Positions 25,236 through 34,545 are shown, counted from the first letter of the stretch. The stretch is DNA of 64,000 nucleotides from Lentzea sp. NEAU-D7 (GCF_026242055.1 NZ_JAPJDL010000015.1:124001-188000), one strand, 5' to 3'. Translations and numbers: made by a program. The notes: generated by a model from the sequence alone, not told the origin.

Positions 25236-28200
25236 GTGACCGTCAGCCCGTTTGAGATCGCTGAGGCGCTCGGGCTGAACAAGCCGACTCCCGAGCAGGC
25301 CGAGGTGATCGCCGCACCAGCGCAGCCCGCGCTGGTCATCGCGGGCGCCGGAGCCGGCAAGACCGAGACCATGGCCGCGCGCGTCGTGTGGCTGGTGGCC
25401 AACGGGCTTGTACTGCCCGATCGCGTGCTCGGCCTCACGTTCACGCGCAAGGCCGCGCGCCAGCTCGCCGACCGGGTGCGTGCCCGGCTGCGCAGGCTGG
25501 CCGGATCGTCCCTCCTGGACGATCTCGACCCCAGCGGCGAGCGCAAGATGGCCGTGCTGACCGGCGAGCCCGTGGTGCTGACGTACCACGCCTACGCGGG
25601 ACGCCTGGTCACCGAGCACGGGCTCCGGTTGCCGGTGGAGCCCGGCGTGCGGCTGCTGACGCAGACGGCGTCGTGGCAGCTCGCGCACCGGGTGGTGTCG
25701 ACGTGGGCCCGCGACCTGGACACGGACAAGGTGCCGGCGACGATCACCGGGTACCTGCTGTCCCTGGCCGGGGAACTGGGCGAGCACCTGGTGACACCCG
25801 AGGCGTTGGAAGCGCACGCCCTGGAGTTCTGCGCGCTGGTCGAGAACGCGCCGCGCGCGCCCCGCCAGCGGGACGCGTTGCCGGAGAAGCTGCGCGAGAT
25901 CGTTGCGGCACAACGGCTGCGGATCGCGATGCTGCCGTTGCTGGACGCGTACCAGCAGCGCAAGCGCAAGGAAGCCGCGCTGGACTTCGCGGACCAGATG
26001 TCGCTGGCAGCGCAGCTGGCCGCCTTCGACGAGGTGTCCACCGGGGAACGCGAGCGGTACGGCGCCGTCCTGCTGGACGAGTACCAGGACACCGGGCACG
26101 CGCAACGCGTGTTGCTGCGGTCGTTGTTCGGCGAGGGAAAGCCGATGCCGGTGACGTCCGTGGGCGACCCTGCACAGGCCATCTACGGCTGGCGCGGGGC
26201 GTCGGCCGCGAACCTCCCGCGCTTCGCCGACGACTTCCCGCCGACGAAGAAGTTCGGGCTGCTGACCAGTTTCCGCAACCCGCCCGAGGTCCTCGAGCTC
26301 GCCAACGCCGTCTCGCTGCCGTTGCGGGAGGCCGGACTGGACGTCGAGGAGCTGCGCGCGAGGCCCGGTGCCGGACCGGGCGACGTCCGGCTGGCGTTGC
26401 ACGCCGACATCCGCCAGGAGCTCGACTGGATGGCGGACAACGTCGCGGCGCAATGGGAAGCGCACCTCGACACCGAGGGCGTGCCACCGACCGCCGCCGT
26501 GCTGGTGCGCCGCCGTTCGGACATGTCCGCCATCGCCGCGGCCCTGCGCGAACGCGGCCTGCCGGTCGAGGTCGTCGGCCTCGGCGGCCTGCTGGACGAA
26601 CCCGAGGTGCGCGACCTGGTGTCGGCCCTGAGGGTGCTCGTCGACCCCCTGGCGGGCACCGCCGCCGCCCGCCTCCTGACCGGCTCGCGCTGGCGCCTGG
26701 CGGCCGTCGACCTGGCCGCCCTGTGGTCCCGCGCCCGCGACCTGGCGGGCGTCGCACCGCGACAGTCCGTTGTGGACGATCCACTGCTGGTGCTGGCGGA
26801 CGCGTTGCCCGGCGAACACGCCGAACAGGCGGGCCTGGCCGACGCCCTCGACGACCCAGGCGACCCGGACGCCTACTCCACCGACGGCTACCGGCGAATC
26901 CGGCGGCTCGGCGGCGAGCTCGCGGCGTTGCGGCGCAGGCTCGACCAGCCGCTGCCCGAACTCGTGGCCGACGTCGAACGCACCCTGCTGCTGGACATCG
27001 AGTCGATGTCGCGCCCCGGCATGGTCGGCCGCGCCCACCTGGACGCCTTCGCCGACGTCGTGACGGACTTCGCCGCCGCCTCCCCGTCCGCCACGCTCCC
27101 GTCGCTGCTCGACTACCTCTACACGGCGGAGCACGCCGAAGACGGCCTCGAACCCGGCGAGGTCGAGGTCTCCGAAGACCGCGTGCAGATCCTCACCGTC
27201 CACTCCGCGAAGGGCCTGGAGTGGCACATCGTCGCGCTGCCGCACCTGGTCCGCGACGTGTTCCCGGGCCGCAAGAAGTCCTCGTGCTGGCTCAAGTCCG
27301 TGACCGAACTGCCCGCCCCGCTGCGCGGCGACGCGGCCGACCTGCCCACGTTGAAGCTGTCCGCCGGCTACAACCGCAAGGAGGTCGACGAGGCGCTCAC
27401 CATCCACGCCGAGGAGTTCGAAGAGCGCCGCCTCGTCGAGGAACGCCGCCTCTTCTACGTGGGCGTCACCCGAGCCGAACACAGCCTGCTGATGTCGGGC
27501 CACTGGTGGGCCGAGGCAGGCGACAAGCCCAAGGGCCCGTCGGTCTTCCTGCAGGAGATGCACGAGGTCCTGCAACGCGACAACCCGCCCGGCGACGTGT
27601 CCTGCTGGGCACCCGAGCCGGACGCGGACACCCCGAACCCGCTAGCCGAGGACGTGAAGTCCTCGATCTGGCCGTCCGACCCCCTGGGCAAACGCCGCGA
27701 CGCCGTGGTCGAGGGAGCCCAGATGGTCCTGACCGCCCTGGACGCCCTGCGCAACGCACCACCACAACCACTACCGCTGATCTTCGAAGAGCCCCCGGCC
27801 GAAGTGCTCGACGAGGACTACCCGCCCCCCACCGACGAGCCCCCGGACGAGGACTTCCCGCCGGAGCCCGAACCACTCCCGGACGACGTCGTACCCGACG
27901 ACCCGGAACTCCCCCTGGACGACGACCCGGAAGGCTGGGCGAAGGACGTGGACGTCCTCCTGGCCGAACGCGCCGCCTCCCAGAACCGCCGAGAACAGGT
28001 GGCCCTCCCAGACCACCTCTCGGTCTCACAACTGGTGGAACTGGCGAAGGACCCGGACCTCCTGGCCCGCCGCCTGCGCCGCCCGCTCCCGTTCCCCCCG
28101 AACCCCCTGGCCCGCAGGGGCACGGCCTTCCACACGTGGCTGGAAAACCGCTTCGGCGCCACCCGCCTCCTGGACATAGACGAACTACCAGGCGCAGGCG

Positions 28201-28598
28201 ACGCCGACGCAGCCCCGGACGCGGACCTGGAACGCCTGAAGGAGTCGTTCCTGGCCAGCGCCTGGTCAGACCGCACCCCGCACGACGTGGAAGTGCCGTT
28301 CGAGGCGGAGTTCGACGGCATCTCGGTCCGCGGCCGCATGGACGCCGTGTACCGCGACCCCGACGGCTGGACCGTCGTGGACTGGAAGACGGGCGCGGTC
28401 CCGGACGCCGAGGCCCTGCCCGCCCTGTCCGTGCAGCTGGCGGCATACCGCCTGGCATGGGCGGCCCTGTCCGGCGCGCCGCTGGAGCAGGTGCGGGCCG
28501 CTTTCCACTACGTGCGGCACGACCACACGGTGCGGCCGGCGGACCTGCTGGACGAGGACGGCCTGAAGGACCTGATCCGGTCGGTGGAGACGACCTGA
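25236..28598 (+). CDS. adnB: AdnB subunit of the AdnAB helicase-nuclease
   Basis: The 1120-residue UvrD-like helicase carries Walker A GAGAGKTE (37-44), an intact motif II ('VLLDEYQDTGHAQ'), 'GDPAQAIYGWRGA' (motif III), 'ILTVHSAKGLEW' (motif V) and 'LFYVGVTRAEH' (motif VI). A C-terminal RecB-like nuclease has 'GTAFHTWLE' and 'VVDWKTG' (D1049, K1051), without the cysteine cluster seen in AdnA. It is the main motor of the complex. An acidic, proline-rich linker encoded at about 27790-27950 joins motor and nuclease. GTG 25236 has GGTAGGAAG upstream. Confidence 0.93.
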   Translation: MTVSPFEIAEALGLNKPTPEQAEVIAAPAQPALVIAGAGAGKTETMAARVVWLVANGLVLPDRVLGLTFTRKAARQLADRVRARLRRLAGSSLLDDLDPSGERKMAVLTGEPVVLTYHAYAGRLVTEHGLRLPVEPGVRLLTQTASWQLAHRVVSTWARDLDTDKVPATITGYLLSLAGELGEHLVTPEALEAHALEFCALVENAPRAPRQRDALPEKLREIVAAQRLRIAMLPLLDAYQQRKRKEAALDFADQMSLAAQLAAFDEVSTGERERYGAVLLDEYQDTGHAQRVLLRSLFGEGKPMPVTSVGDPAQAIYGWRGASAANLPRFADDFPPTKKFGLLTSFRNPPEVLELANAVSLPLREAGLDVEELRARPGAGPGDVRLALHADIRQELDWMADNVAAQWEAHLDTEGVPPTAAVLVRRRSDMSAIAAALRERGLPVEVVGLGGLLDEPEVRDLVSALRVLVDPLAGTAAARLLTGSRWRLAAVDLAALWSRARDLAGVAPRQSVVDDPLLVLADALPGEHAEQAGLADALDDPGDPDAYSTDGYRRIRRLGGELAALRRRLDQPLPELVADVERTLLLDIESMSRPGMVGRAHLDAFADVVTDFAAASPSATLPSLLDYLYTAEHAEDGLEPGEVEVSEDRVQILTVHSAKGLEWHIVALPHLVRDVFPGRKKSSCWLKSVTELPAPLRGDAADLPTLKLSAGYNRKEVDEALTIHAEEFEERRLVEERRLFYVGVTRAEHSLLMSGHWWAEAGDKPKGPSVFLQEMHEVLQRDNPPGDVSCWAPEPDADTPNPLAEDVKSSIWPSDPLGKRRDAVVEGAQMVLTALDALRNAPPQPLPLIFEEPPAEVLDEDYPPPTDEPPDEDFPPEPEPLPDDVVPDDPELPLDDDPEGWAKDVDVLLAERAASQNRREQVALPDHLSVSQLVELAKDPDLLARRLRRPLPFPPNPLARRGTAFHTWLENRFGATRLLDIDELPGAGDADAAPDADLERLKESFLASAWSDRTPHDVEVPFEAEFDGISVRGRMDAVYRDPDGWTVVDWKTGAVPDAEALPALSVQLAAYRLAWAALSGAPLEQVRAAFHYVRHDHTVRPADLLDEDGLKDLIRSVETT

Positions 28599-28658
28599 TC
28601 CGCTCTCTGGGGGCTGACTGTGGAGCGAACCTGATCTTCTCGGAGTCATGATCGCGAG

Positions 28659-28719
28659 TTGTCCACAGGTTGCGACTTTCTGACCTGCGGTTATCGGCTG
28701 CTGGGTAGCCTGTGGATAG
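28659..28719. other. Two opposed DnaA-box-like sites
   Basis: TTGTCCACA at 28659-28667 equals the GC-rich-actinomycete DnaA box. CTATCCACA read on the minus strand at 28711-28719 differs from TTATCCACA at one base. They lie 52 bp start to start in the non-coding DNA after adnB. No dnaA, dnaN or box cluster is present, so this is not oriC; a titration or regulatory role is possible, as is chance. Confidence 0.4.
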
Positions 28720-29042
28720 ACGGGAACCCAAAGCGCGTTTCACTCGTTGCGTGACAAGGAAGCGCGCGGGGGCAGCAGCGGCTCGGCCTCCGTCGGGTCC
28801 GGCCGCCGTCATGATGGTGTGCGAGGGCTGTGGCGTCCGGAAGAGCTGTGGCGTCGTAGACCGCGCGCGAGGGGCGGCAGCGGCCGTTGGCCTGGATGCG
28901 GTGGCTCGGACCGGCTCAGTTCTGCGGGCAGCTGTCAGTTGCGGCGCAGCGGCCCTGCGGTGGGTTCAGCTCCGCGGCTGCTGCCATCCAGTGCGCGCGG
29001 CGGGCCCCACAGCCCAGCCCTGCAACCAGCCAGCGTGCGGCT

Positions 29043-29213
29043 ACTCAGCCCTGCGGGCAACGCAGCCCTGCGGCCTGCCGCCAGTCGGTACGTGCGGCCA
29101 CTCAGCCCTGCGGGCAACGCAGTCCTACGGCCTGCCGCCAGTTAGTGCGTGCGGCCACCCAGCCCCGCGGCCGACCCAGTCCTGCGGCCTGCCGCCAGTC
29201 GGTACGTGCGGCC
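29043..29213. repeat. 57-bp tandem repeat, three units
   Basis: Three contiguous units (29043-29099, 29100-29156, 29157-29213) share the frame ACTCAGCCCTGCGGGCAACGC...CCTGCCGCCAGTCGGTACGTGCGGCC with a few substitutions. Shortened, degenerate relatives flank them (about 29010-29042 and 29214-29270). There are no spacers. The period equals 19 codons, but no credible gene reads through it. The whole gap 28599-29250 otherwise contains only the DnaA-like boxes. Confidence 0.8.
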
Positions 29214-29250
29214 GACCCAACCCTCCCGCCAACCAGCGCGTGCAGCCGCC

Positions 29251-29799
29251 TCAACCCTGCGGGCTACTCCCAGCAGGCGCGTGCGAAGCCTTCAACACCC
29301 GCTCATACAAAACCTCAAGCAACCACCGCCCGAACAACGAAGGCCCGAACTCAGGCGACCGGTCCTCAGGCGGCACCATCAACTCGGCCACGCTGTCGTC
29401 ACCCACGACGACACCGATCCCGTAGTAGTCGAGCTCGATGAACGACCAGGCCTGCGACTCATCGGTGCGGGGCAGCATCACCGCGCACGGCGCCAGGGTC
29501 AGGAGGGTGCCGCAAGACTGGAGAGCCCGGTCCGTAGTGGACTCGCTCACCAGCACGCCGACCAGTTCCACGGCGGCCACGGGGAGGCGGTCGTGTGCTT
29601 CTGGCTCGAACCACGAGCGGAACCACGACGGGTCGGCTCGCGGGGGCCAGCCGTTCTCGGTTCTCCACTCGTGCACGTCGGGCAGCAAACGCACTACCGC
29701 GGACACCTGCTGGCCCAGGACGGCGACGTCGGGAACGACGACTCCGTCCCAGCCGAGTGCGGTCGCGGCGCGCTGAAGGAGCGTTTGCACAGGGCGCAT
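29251..29799 (-). CDS. Hypothetical protein
   Basis: A 182-residue soluble protein that I do not recognise. It has a mixed composition with tryptophans ('WFRSWFEPEAHDRLP'), a central hydrophobic stretch 'VAAVELVGVLVSES' that is not a membrane helix, and 'WSFIELDYYGIGVVVGDD'. The start ATG 29799 has GAGGAA about 12 bases upstream. Coding is supported by codon third-position GC, a balanced protein composition, and no competing frame. The gene ends where the tandem repeats begin; its last ten residues may derive from repeat DNA. Confidence 0.65.
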   Translation of the reverse strand: MRPVQTLLQRAATALGWDGVVVPDVAVLGQQVSAVVRLLPDVHEWRTENGWPPRADPSWFRSWFEPEAHDRLPVAAVELVGVLVSESTTDRALQSCGTLLTLAPCAVMLPRTDESQAWSFIELDYYGIGVVVGDDSVAELMVPPEDRSPEFGPSLFGRWLLEVLYERVLKASHAPAGSSPQG

Positions 29800-29866
29800 C
29801 CTAAGGTTCCTCGCGCAGAAAATGACAGCGCTTGCGGGATACTTGGTTAAGGATTACCCAGGGTGG

Positions 29867-30247
29867 TCATGGTGAGGCTTTCGCCACTTTCCAGGCCCAT
29901 GCGACAAGTGGGATCTGCAGAGGCAGGCGGCCGTAGGCGATGGCGCGGGCTTTGGGCGACTTGTCCCGGAAATCCAGAGCCATTTTCACGTTCGCTGGGA
30001 ACACGGCCACGAAGAGTGCGGCCGCCGCGAAAGCGCCGAGACGGCGGGTTCGGGGCGCTGCCACTGCGGCGGCCACGGCCAGTTCGGCTGCGCCTGACGC
30101 GTACGTCCACTGCCTCGGGGTGCCGGGCAGCGTGCGCGGGACGATCGCGTCGTAGTACTTCGGCCTGGTGAAGTGGGTTGCTCCCGCCAGGCCCAGCAGT
30201 GCGGCGAGCGCCAGCGCCGACCGCGCTCGGGAACGGGTTGGTTCCAT
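29867..30247 (-). CDS. DoxX family membrane protein
   Basis: A 126-residue protein with four hydrophobic segments, typical of DoxX-like proteins: 'LALAALLGLAGATHFTRP', 'AAELAVAAAVAAP', 'LGAFAAAALFVAVFPANVK' and 'LQIPLVAWAWKVA'. The motif 'THFTRPKYYDAIVP' near the first segment is characteristic of this subgroup. Function is not established for the subgroup; roles in thiol or redox stress are known for other DoxX proteins. ATG 30247 diverges from the M20 peptidase gene. Confidence 0.75.
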   Translation of the reverse strand: MEPTRSRARSALALAALLGLAGATHFTRPKYYDAIVPRTLPGTPRQWTYASGAAELAVAAAVAAPRTRRLGAFAAAALFVAVFPANVKMALDFRDKSPKARAIAYGRLPLQIPLVAWAWKVAKASP

Positions 30248-30295
30248 GGCGTCACCCTGTCATGCCTACGCCGCGTAGGCGAGACGGGGCTGCCC

Positions 30296-30312
30296 TATTC
30301 TCCACGGCCGTG
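30296..30312 (+). promoter_or_regulatory. Leaderless promoter of the M20 peptidase
   Basis: TATTCT (30296-30301) lies 8 bp before GTG 30310 and no Shine-Dalgarno precedes that codon, so transcription probably begins at or next to the start codon. Confidence 0.5.
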
Positions 30313-31752
30313 GCAGGTGATTCTCGTCATTCCGAACGCACCGCAAGCACCGAACGCGCCGCTGTCGCCGCGCTGACCGATTCCTTCGTGGCCGGGCTCT
30401 GCGAGTGGATCAGGATTCCGAGCATCGGAGTCGACCCCGCGCACCACGCTGACGTGCGGAGATCCGCCGAGTGGCTGGCGGACGCCCTCAGGGAGGACGG
30501 CTGGCCGGAGGTCGAGATCTGGGGCGACGGGCCGGCGTTGCCCGCCGTGTTCGCCTGCTGGCCCTCCGCCGATCCGGACGCGCCCACCGTGCTCGTCTAC
30601 GGGCATCACGACGTCCAGCCCGTCGATCCGCTCGAGAGGTGGGAGCATCCGCCGTTCGAGCCGGTGATCAGCGGCGATGAGATCCGGGGGCGCGGCGCCA
30701 GTGACGACAAGGGGCAGGTCGCGATGCACCTGCTCGCGGTCAAAGCGCATCTTGCGGCCACCGGGCAGAATGCGCCGAGCGTCACGCTGAAACTCTTCGT
30801 CGAAGGCGAGGAGGAATCGGGATCGCCGCATCTGCGAAAGCTGCTCGAAGATCACGAAGGTGAACTCGGATGTGATCTTGTGGTGTTCACCGACACCGCA
30901 TTGCACGAACGGGACGCGCCGACGGTCACCACTGGGCAAAGAGGTGTTCTCGGCGCGGAAATCACGTTCGAAGGCGGCACGGACGACGTGCATTCCGGGC
31001 GCGCGGGCGGTGCGATTCCGAACCCGGCGACGGCGCTCGCGAAACTGATCGCCGCGCTGCACGACGACGACAGCCGGGTGCGGCTCGAAGGCTTCTACGA
31101 CGACGTCCTGGAACCGTCCACAAAGGAGCGCGAGGACTACGCCGCGCTGCCGTTCGACGAGCTGAAGTGGCTCCAGGGCAACGGTGGTGGCGCGCAGGGC
31201 ACCCACGGCGAGACCGGTTACAGCACTCTCGAACGGATCTGGGTGCGGCCCACGGCCGAGGTCAACGGCATCAGCGCCGGCTACACCGGTCCCGGCCTGA
31301 AGACGATCATCCCCGCGAGCGCCACCGCGAAGGTCAGCTTCCGGCTCGTGCCCGACCAGCACCCGGAGAAGGTCGCGCGGCAGCTCAGCCGGTTCGTCGC
31401 CGAGCACACCCCGCCGGGCATCAGGGCGCGGGTCGGCTTCCGGGGCGAGGGGGTGCCGCCGTACGCGATCAGCCCCGACGACCCGGCCAACGACGCGGTC
31501 AAGCGGGCGGTGGAACTCGCGTTCGACCAGCCCGTCCGGTTCGCGCGGGCCGGCGGGTCCGGGCCCGCGGCGGTGCTCCAGCAACGGCTGGGGGTGCCCC
31601 TCGTGTACCTCGGCGCGACCTTGCCGGATGATCGCGTCCACGCGCCGAACGAGCGCGTAGTGGTGCCGTTGCTCCTCAAAGGCGCGGAGGCGGCCGCTCA
31701 CCTGTGGCGGATGCTTGCCCAAGCGGAGATCGCGAAGAGGTTGTCCCGATGA
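30310..31752 (+). CDS. M20 family metallopeptidase (dipeptidase-like)
   Basis: A 480-residue cytoplasmic di-zinc peptidase of the M20 dipeptidase type. Metal and catalytic positions are visible in 'VLVYGHHDVQPVDP' (His and Asp), 'RGRGASDDKGQ' (bridging Asp), 'LFVEGEEESGSPH' (catalytic Glu pair) and a late 'HAPNERV' histidine. A dimerisation domain is inserted in the middle, as usual. The start is uncertain: ATG 30262 is also in frame, but neither has a ribosome site, and GTG 30310 fits a leaderless transcript. The stop overlaps the next start as ATGA. Confidence 0.85.
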   Translation: MAGDSRHSERTASTERAAVAALTDSFVAGLCEWIRIPSIGVDPAHHADVRRSAEWLADALREDGWPEVEIWGDGPALPAVFACWPSADPDAPTVLVYGHHDVQPVDPLERWEHPPFEPVISGDEIRGRGASDDKGQVAMHLLAVKAHLAATGQNAPSVTLKLFVEGEEESGSPHLRKLLEDHEGELGCDLVVFTDTALHERDAPTVTTGQRGVLGAEITFEGGTDDVHSGRAGGAIPNPATALAKLIAALHDDDSRVRLEGFYDDVLEPSTKEREDYAALPFDELKWLQGNGGGAQGTHGETGYSTLERIWVRPTAEVNGISAGYTGPGLKTIIPASATAKVSFRLVPDQHPEKVARQLSRFVAEHTPPGIRARVGFRGEGVPPYAISPDDPANDAVKRAVELAFDQPVRFARAGGSGPAAVLQQRLGVPLVYLGATLPDDRVHAPNERVVVPLLLKGAEAAAHLWRMLAQAEIAKRLSR

Positions 31753-32792
31753 GCCTGTCTGATGAAGCGTCGCACTCGCTCGTCGGCGTGATCAGGATGC
31801 CGGACAAGGTCGAGAGCCCTGTCCGCGCGATCCTGAAGCGCGTCATCGGCGCGATGGGGGCGCTGCTGCTCGCGGTGATGATCGTCTACCTGGACCGCGA
31901 CGGCTACCGCGACGTGAACGAGGACGGCGTCTCACTGCTCGACGCGTTCTACTACGCGACGGTGTCCCTCTCGACGACCGGCTACGGCGACATCACGCCC
32001 GCGTCGTCGTCGGCCCGTCTGATCAACGTCCTGGTCATCACGCCGTTGCGGGTGCTGTTCCTGATCGTGCTGGTCGGCACGACACTCGAAGTTCTCACCG
32101 AGCGCTCCCGTCAGGCGTTGCGCATTCAGAAGTGGAGGCGGGTCGTGCGGGACCACGTTGTGGTCGTCGGTTACGGCACCAAGGGGCGGTCCGCGGTCGC
32201 GGCCCTGCTCGGCGACGGTGTCGACCCCGGCTCGATCGTCGTCGTCGACACCGTGCAGGAGTCGCTGGACGCGGCGTCCGCCAAGGGATTGGTCGTGGTG
32301 CACGGGTCCGGTACGCGCAACGACGTGCTGAAGGTCGCCGGTGCGGCCCGTGCGCGCGCGATCGTCGTCGCGCCGAACCGGGACGACACGGCGGTGCTGG
32401 TGACGTTGACCGCCCGCGAACTCGCCCCCAAGGCGCAGATCGTGGCGTCCGTGCGGGAACGCGAGAACGAGCACCTGCTCAAGCAGTCCGGTGCGGACTC
32501 GGTCGTCGTGTCGTCCGAGACGGCCGGCCGCCTGCTCGGCATGGCCACGGCGACGCCGTCCGTCGTGGCGATGGTGGAGGACCTGCTCACGCCCGACGCG
32601 GGGCTGGCCATCGCCGAGCGGGACGTCGAGAAGAACGAGATCGGCGGATCGCCGCGGCACCTGCCCGACATCGTGCTCGGCGTGGTGCGGGACGGGACGC
32701 TGTACCGGGTGGACGCTCCGGAGGCCGACGCGATCGAGCCGGGAGACCGGCTGCTCTACGTCAAGAAGGTGACTCCACCCGGAGAAGAGTGA
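31749..32792 (+). CDS. Potassium channel with RCK/TrkA-N domain
   Basis: A 347-residue two-helix channel subunit. One membrane helix (about 31-48), a pore loop with the K+ selectivity filter TTGYGD (76-81), and a second helix (about 89-108) are followed by a Rossmann-type TrkA-N domain ('VVVVGYGTKGRSAVAALL') and a TrkA-C-like tail. By family it is a ligand-gated K+ channel tetramer. ATG 31749 overlaps the peptidase stop as ATGA, so the two are co-translated, although no functional link is evident. Confidence 0.88.
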   Translation: MSLSDEASHSLVGVIRMPDKVESPVRAILKRVIGAMGALLLAVMIVYLDRDGYRDVNEDGVSLLDAFYYATVSLSTTGYGDITPASSSARLINVLVITPLRVLFLIVLVGTTLEVLTERSRQALRIQKWRRVVRDHVVVVGYGTKGRSAVAALLGDGVDPGSIVVVDTVQESLDAASAKGLVVVHGSGTRNDVLKVAGAARARAIVVAPNRDDTAVLVTLTARELAPKAQIVASVRERENEHLLKQSGADSVVVSSETAGRLLGMATATPSVVAMVEDLLTPDAGLAIAERDVEKNEIGGSPRHLPDIVLGVVRDGTLYRVDAPEADAIEPGDRLLYVKKVTPPGEE

Positions 32793-32860
32793 ATCGGCGC
32801 GCGCCGCGTAGTCCAATGAGGGGCTTCCCGCCACCGGGGAGCCGTGCCCCTGGAGGACGT

Positions 32861-33496
32861 GTGGATCTGCCGCTGGTCCTGACCCTGATCGGCCTTGTCG
32901 TGCTGGTCGTGGTCGTGGTGCTCTCGATCGTGAACACCGGGGAGGAGAGCGGGAGGCTCCGCTCCGCCACGGCGGCCATCCGTTCGCTCGAGCGCCTGGC
33001 GGGTGCACCGGGATGGACGAAGGTGTCCGACCAGGAGGACATGCCGGCCGGGCGGATGAGCGGCCTGCCCGGGTTGGGGCGGGGCGGCACCGTGGCGGGA
33101 GTCCGCGAGGGGCGTGCCGTCCGGGTCGCCGTCTTCTCCTCGACGACTTCCGGCGGGCTCGGCACCACCGGTCACTCCCACGTCGGGAGAACCGTCCCGG
33201 CGCTCGTGGTGGTGCTGGACACACCGGAACTCACCGAAGACCTGCGGATGGACCCACCCCGGGGCTCCCGCGGCTACGAGATCTCGGCCGATCTGGCGCC
33301 GGACGCGGAACGCAGGGTCATCGCCCAGCTCAAGTCGTACGAACCGCCCGCCGTGGACATCGCCGACGGCGTCGCGTGCTTCACCTTCACCGACATGGAC
33401 CTGGCTGAGCAGATCGACGACGTTGCCGCCATGGCGTGCGACGTGGTCGAGATCCTCGTGAACGCTAAGAGGCCGGTTCCGCCCGGCGAGGAGTAG
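32861..33496 (+). CDS. Membrane-anchored hypothetical protein
   Basis: A 211-residue protein with one N-terminal membrane helix ('LVLTLIGLVVLVVVVLSIV') and a soluble domain that I do not recognise. GTG 32861 is preferred because GGAGG lies at 32852-32856 and it places the helix at the very N-terminus. GTG 32789, overlapping the channel stop, would add 24 residues rich in Arg and Pro. The 3' end overlaps the convergent gene at 33465-33920 by 32 bp. Confidence 0.65.
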   Translation: MDLPLVLTLIGLVVLVVVVVLSIVNTGEESGRLRSATAAIRSLERLAGAPGWTKVSDQEDMPAGRMSGLPGLGRGGTVAGVREGRAVRVAVFSSTTSGGLGTTGHSHVGRTVPALVVVLDTPELTEDLRMDPPRGSRGYEISADLAPDAERRVIAQLKSYEPPAVDIADGVACFTFTDMDLAEQIDDVAAMACDVVEILVNAKRPVPPGEE

Positions 33497-33920
33497 GCAT
33501 CACGGCCGGTGCGCGCAGAGGCGCGTAGCGGAAGAGGAACGCGTAGAAGCCGCCCGCCAGCGCTGCCATGCACAGCAGCAGCGCGGTGAGGCGGCGCCCG
33601 ACCGGGAGCCCGACGGGCAGAGAGGCGGCGGAGGACACCATGTCGCCGCCGGTGTTGACGATCTCGACGGTCTCGCCCTTGGTGTGACCGCAGCCGTCGA
33701 GCTTGGCCTGCTTCTTCTCACCGCCGGCGTCCCATTCGACGGTGTCCATGCCTTTGCCGCACGAACCGCTCTCGACGACTGTCGCCGTCACGGGTCTAGG
33801 GGGTTCCTCGGCGCCCAGCACCCTGGCAGGCACCAAGAGCGCGACCGCGACCCCTATCCCGACCAGTCCGACGACCAGCAGGATGAACACCCATCTGTCC
33901 GGGCTTCGCGGAACCGCCAC
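33465..33920 (-). CDS. Two-helix membrane hypothetical protein
   Basis: A 151-residue protein with a membrane helix near each end ('WVFILLVVGLVGIGVAVALL' and 'LTALLLCMAALAGGFYAFLF') and between them an extracytoplasmic loop of ~70 residues carrying two cysteines ('ESGSCGKGMD', 'KLDGCGHTKG') that could form a disulfide. The family is not recognised. The layout resembles DUF3592-like proteins, but this is weak. Its 3' end overlaps the gene on the other strand. Confidence 0.6.
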   Translation of the reverse strand: MAVPRSPDRWVFILLVVGLVGIGVAVALLVPARVLGAEEPPRPVTATVVESGSCGKGMDTVEWDAGGEKKQAKLDGCGHTKGETVEIVNTGGDMVSSAASLPVGLPVGRRLTALLLCMAALAGGFYAFLFRYAPLRAPAVMPTPRRAEPAS

Positions 33921-33963
33921 ACTGCGATGTTCGCAGACGCGGCGGCCCGCGTGGAGCCCAGGT

Positions 33964-34545
33964 TTACTTCGGCAGCTGACGCAGCTGCTCCACCTTGATG
34001 GTCCTGCCGTCGGTCACCGAGCCCTTCACGGCGACGAGATCGCCGTTCTTCGGCTTCTCGGTCACCGAGGACAGGTCCAGCGGCGTCTGCAGCCCGTCGA
34101 CCTGGATCAACGTGGCGTTGTCGCCGTTGACGTCCTTGACGGTGCCGCGCGCCTGGGCCTTCGCCAGCGCCACGTTCAGCGCCTTGCCGTCCTTCACGCG
34201 CACGGTCACGCGCTGGTCGGCCTTGAGCCCGGCGAGGTCGCCCCCGCGCAACCGGGTGGAACCGTCGGTGGTCAGCGACACCTCGCTGCCGTCGTCCTTG
34301 GTGATCGTGAGCTTGCCGGTCTCGACCGACTTGACCCGTCCGACGACGAGAGTGCTGTCCTTGAGCTTGGCCTTGTCCGGACGGCCGGGCTTGCCGGGGC
34401 CGCCGGGTGCGCCGAGGTGGCGCTCCGCGAACGCCGCGTTCGGTGGGCGGTCGGGGCCTTCGGCCGCCGTCGCGACCGCGATGCCGCCGACCGTGAGGCC
34501 GACGGCCGCGACGATGGCACCGGCCCACGCTGATTTCTTCGACAT
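33964..34545 (-). CDS. Exported DUF5666-type protein
   Basis: A 193-residue protein beginning with a membrane segment or signal peptide ('WAGAIVAAVGLTVGGIAVAT'), a Pro/Gly-rich linker, and two small beta-rich repeats ('VVGRVKSVETGKLTITKDDG' and 'ARGTVKDVNGDNATLIQVDG') of the OB-like kind seen in DUF5666 proteins. ATG 34545 is preferred to 34578 because it begins the export signal. It diverges from the two-component genes and may be their target or an accessory sensor component; that is inferred from position. Confidence 0.65.
   Translation of the reverse strand: MSKKSAWAGAIVAAVGLTVGGIAVATAAEGPDRPPNAAFAERHLGAPGGPGKPGRPDKAKLKDSTLVVGRVKSVETGKLTITKDDGSEVSLTTDGSTRLRGGDLAGLKADQRVTVRVKDGKALNVALAKAQARGTVKDVNGDNATLIQVDGLQTPLDLSSVTEKPKNGDLVAVKGSVTDGRTIKVEQLRQLPK

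Noticed and set aside
28659-28719. Replication origin
   Set aside because: Only two boxes, no AT-rich unwinding region and no dnaA or dnaN nearby.
29043-29213. CRISPR array
   Set aside because: The units are contiguous without unique spacers, only three are present, and no cas gene is in the window.
28712-29425. Open frames with 19-residue repeats across the 57-bp tandem repeat
   Set aside because: Two plus-strand frames stay open because the repeat period is a multiple of three. Neither has a ribosome site, both give unusual Cys/Pro or Arg/Gln-rich products, and both run 175 bp or more into the minus-strand gene at 29251-29799.
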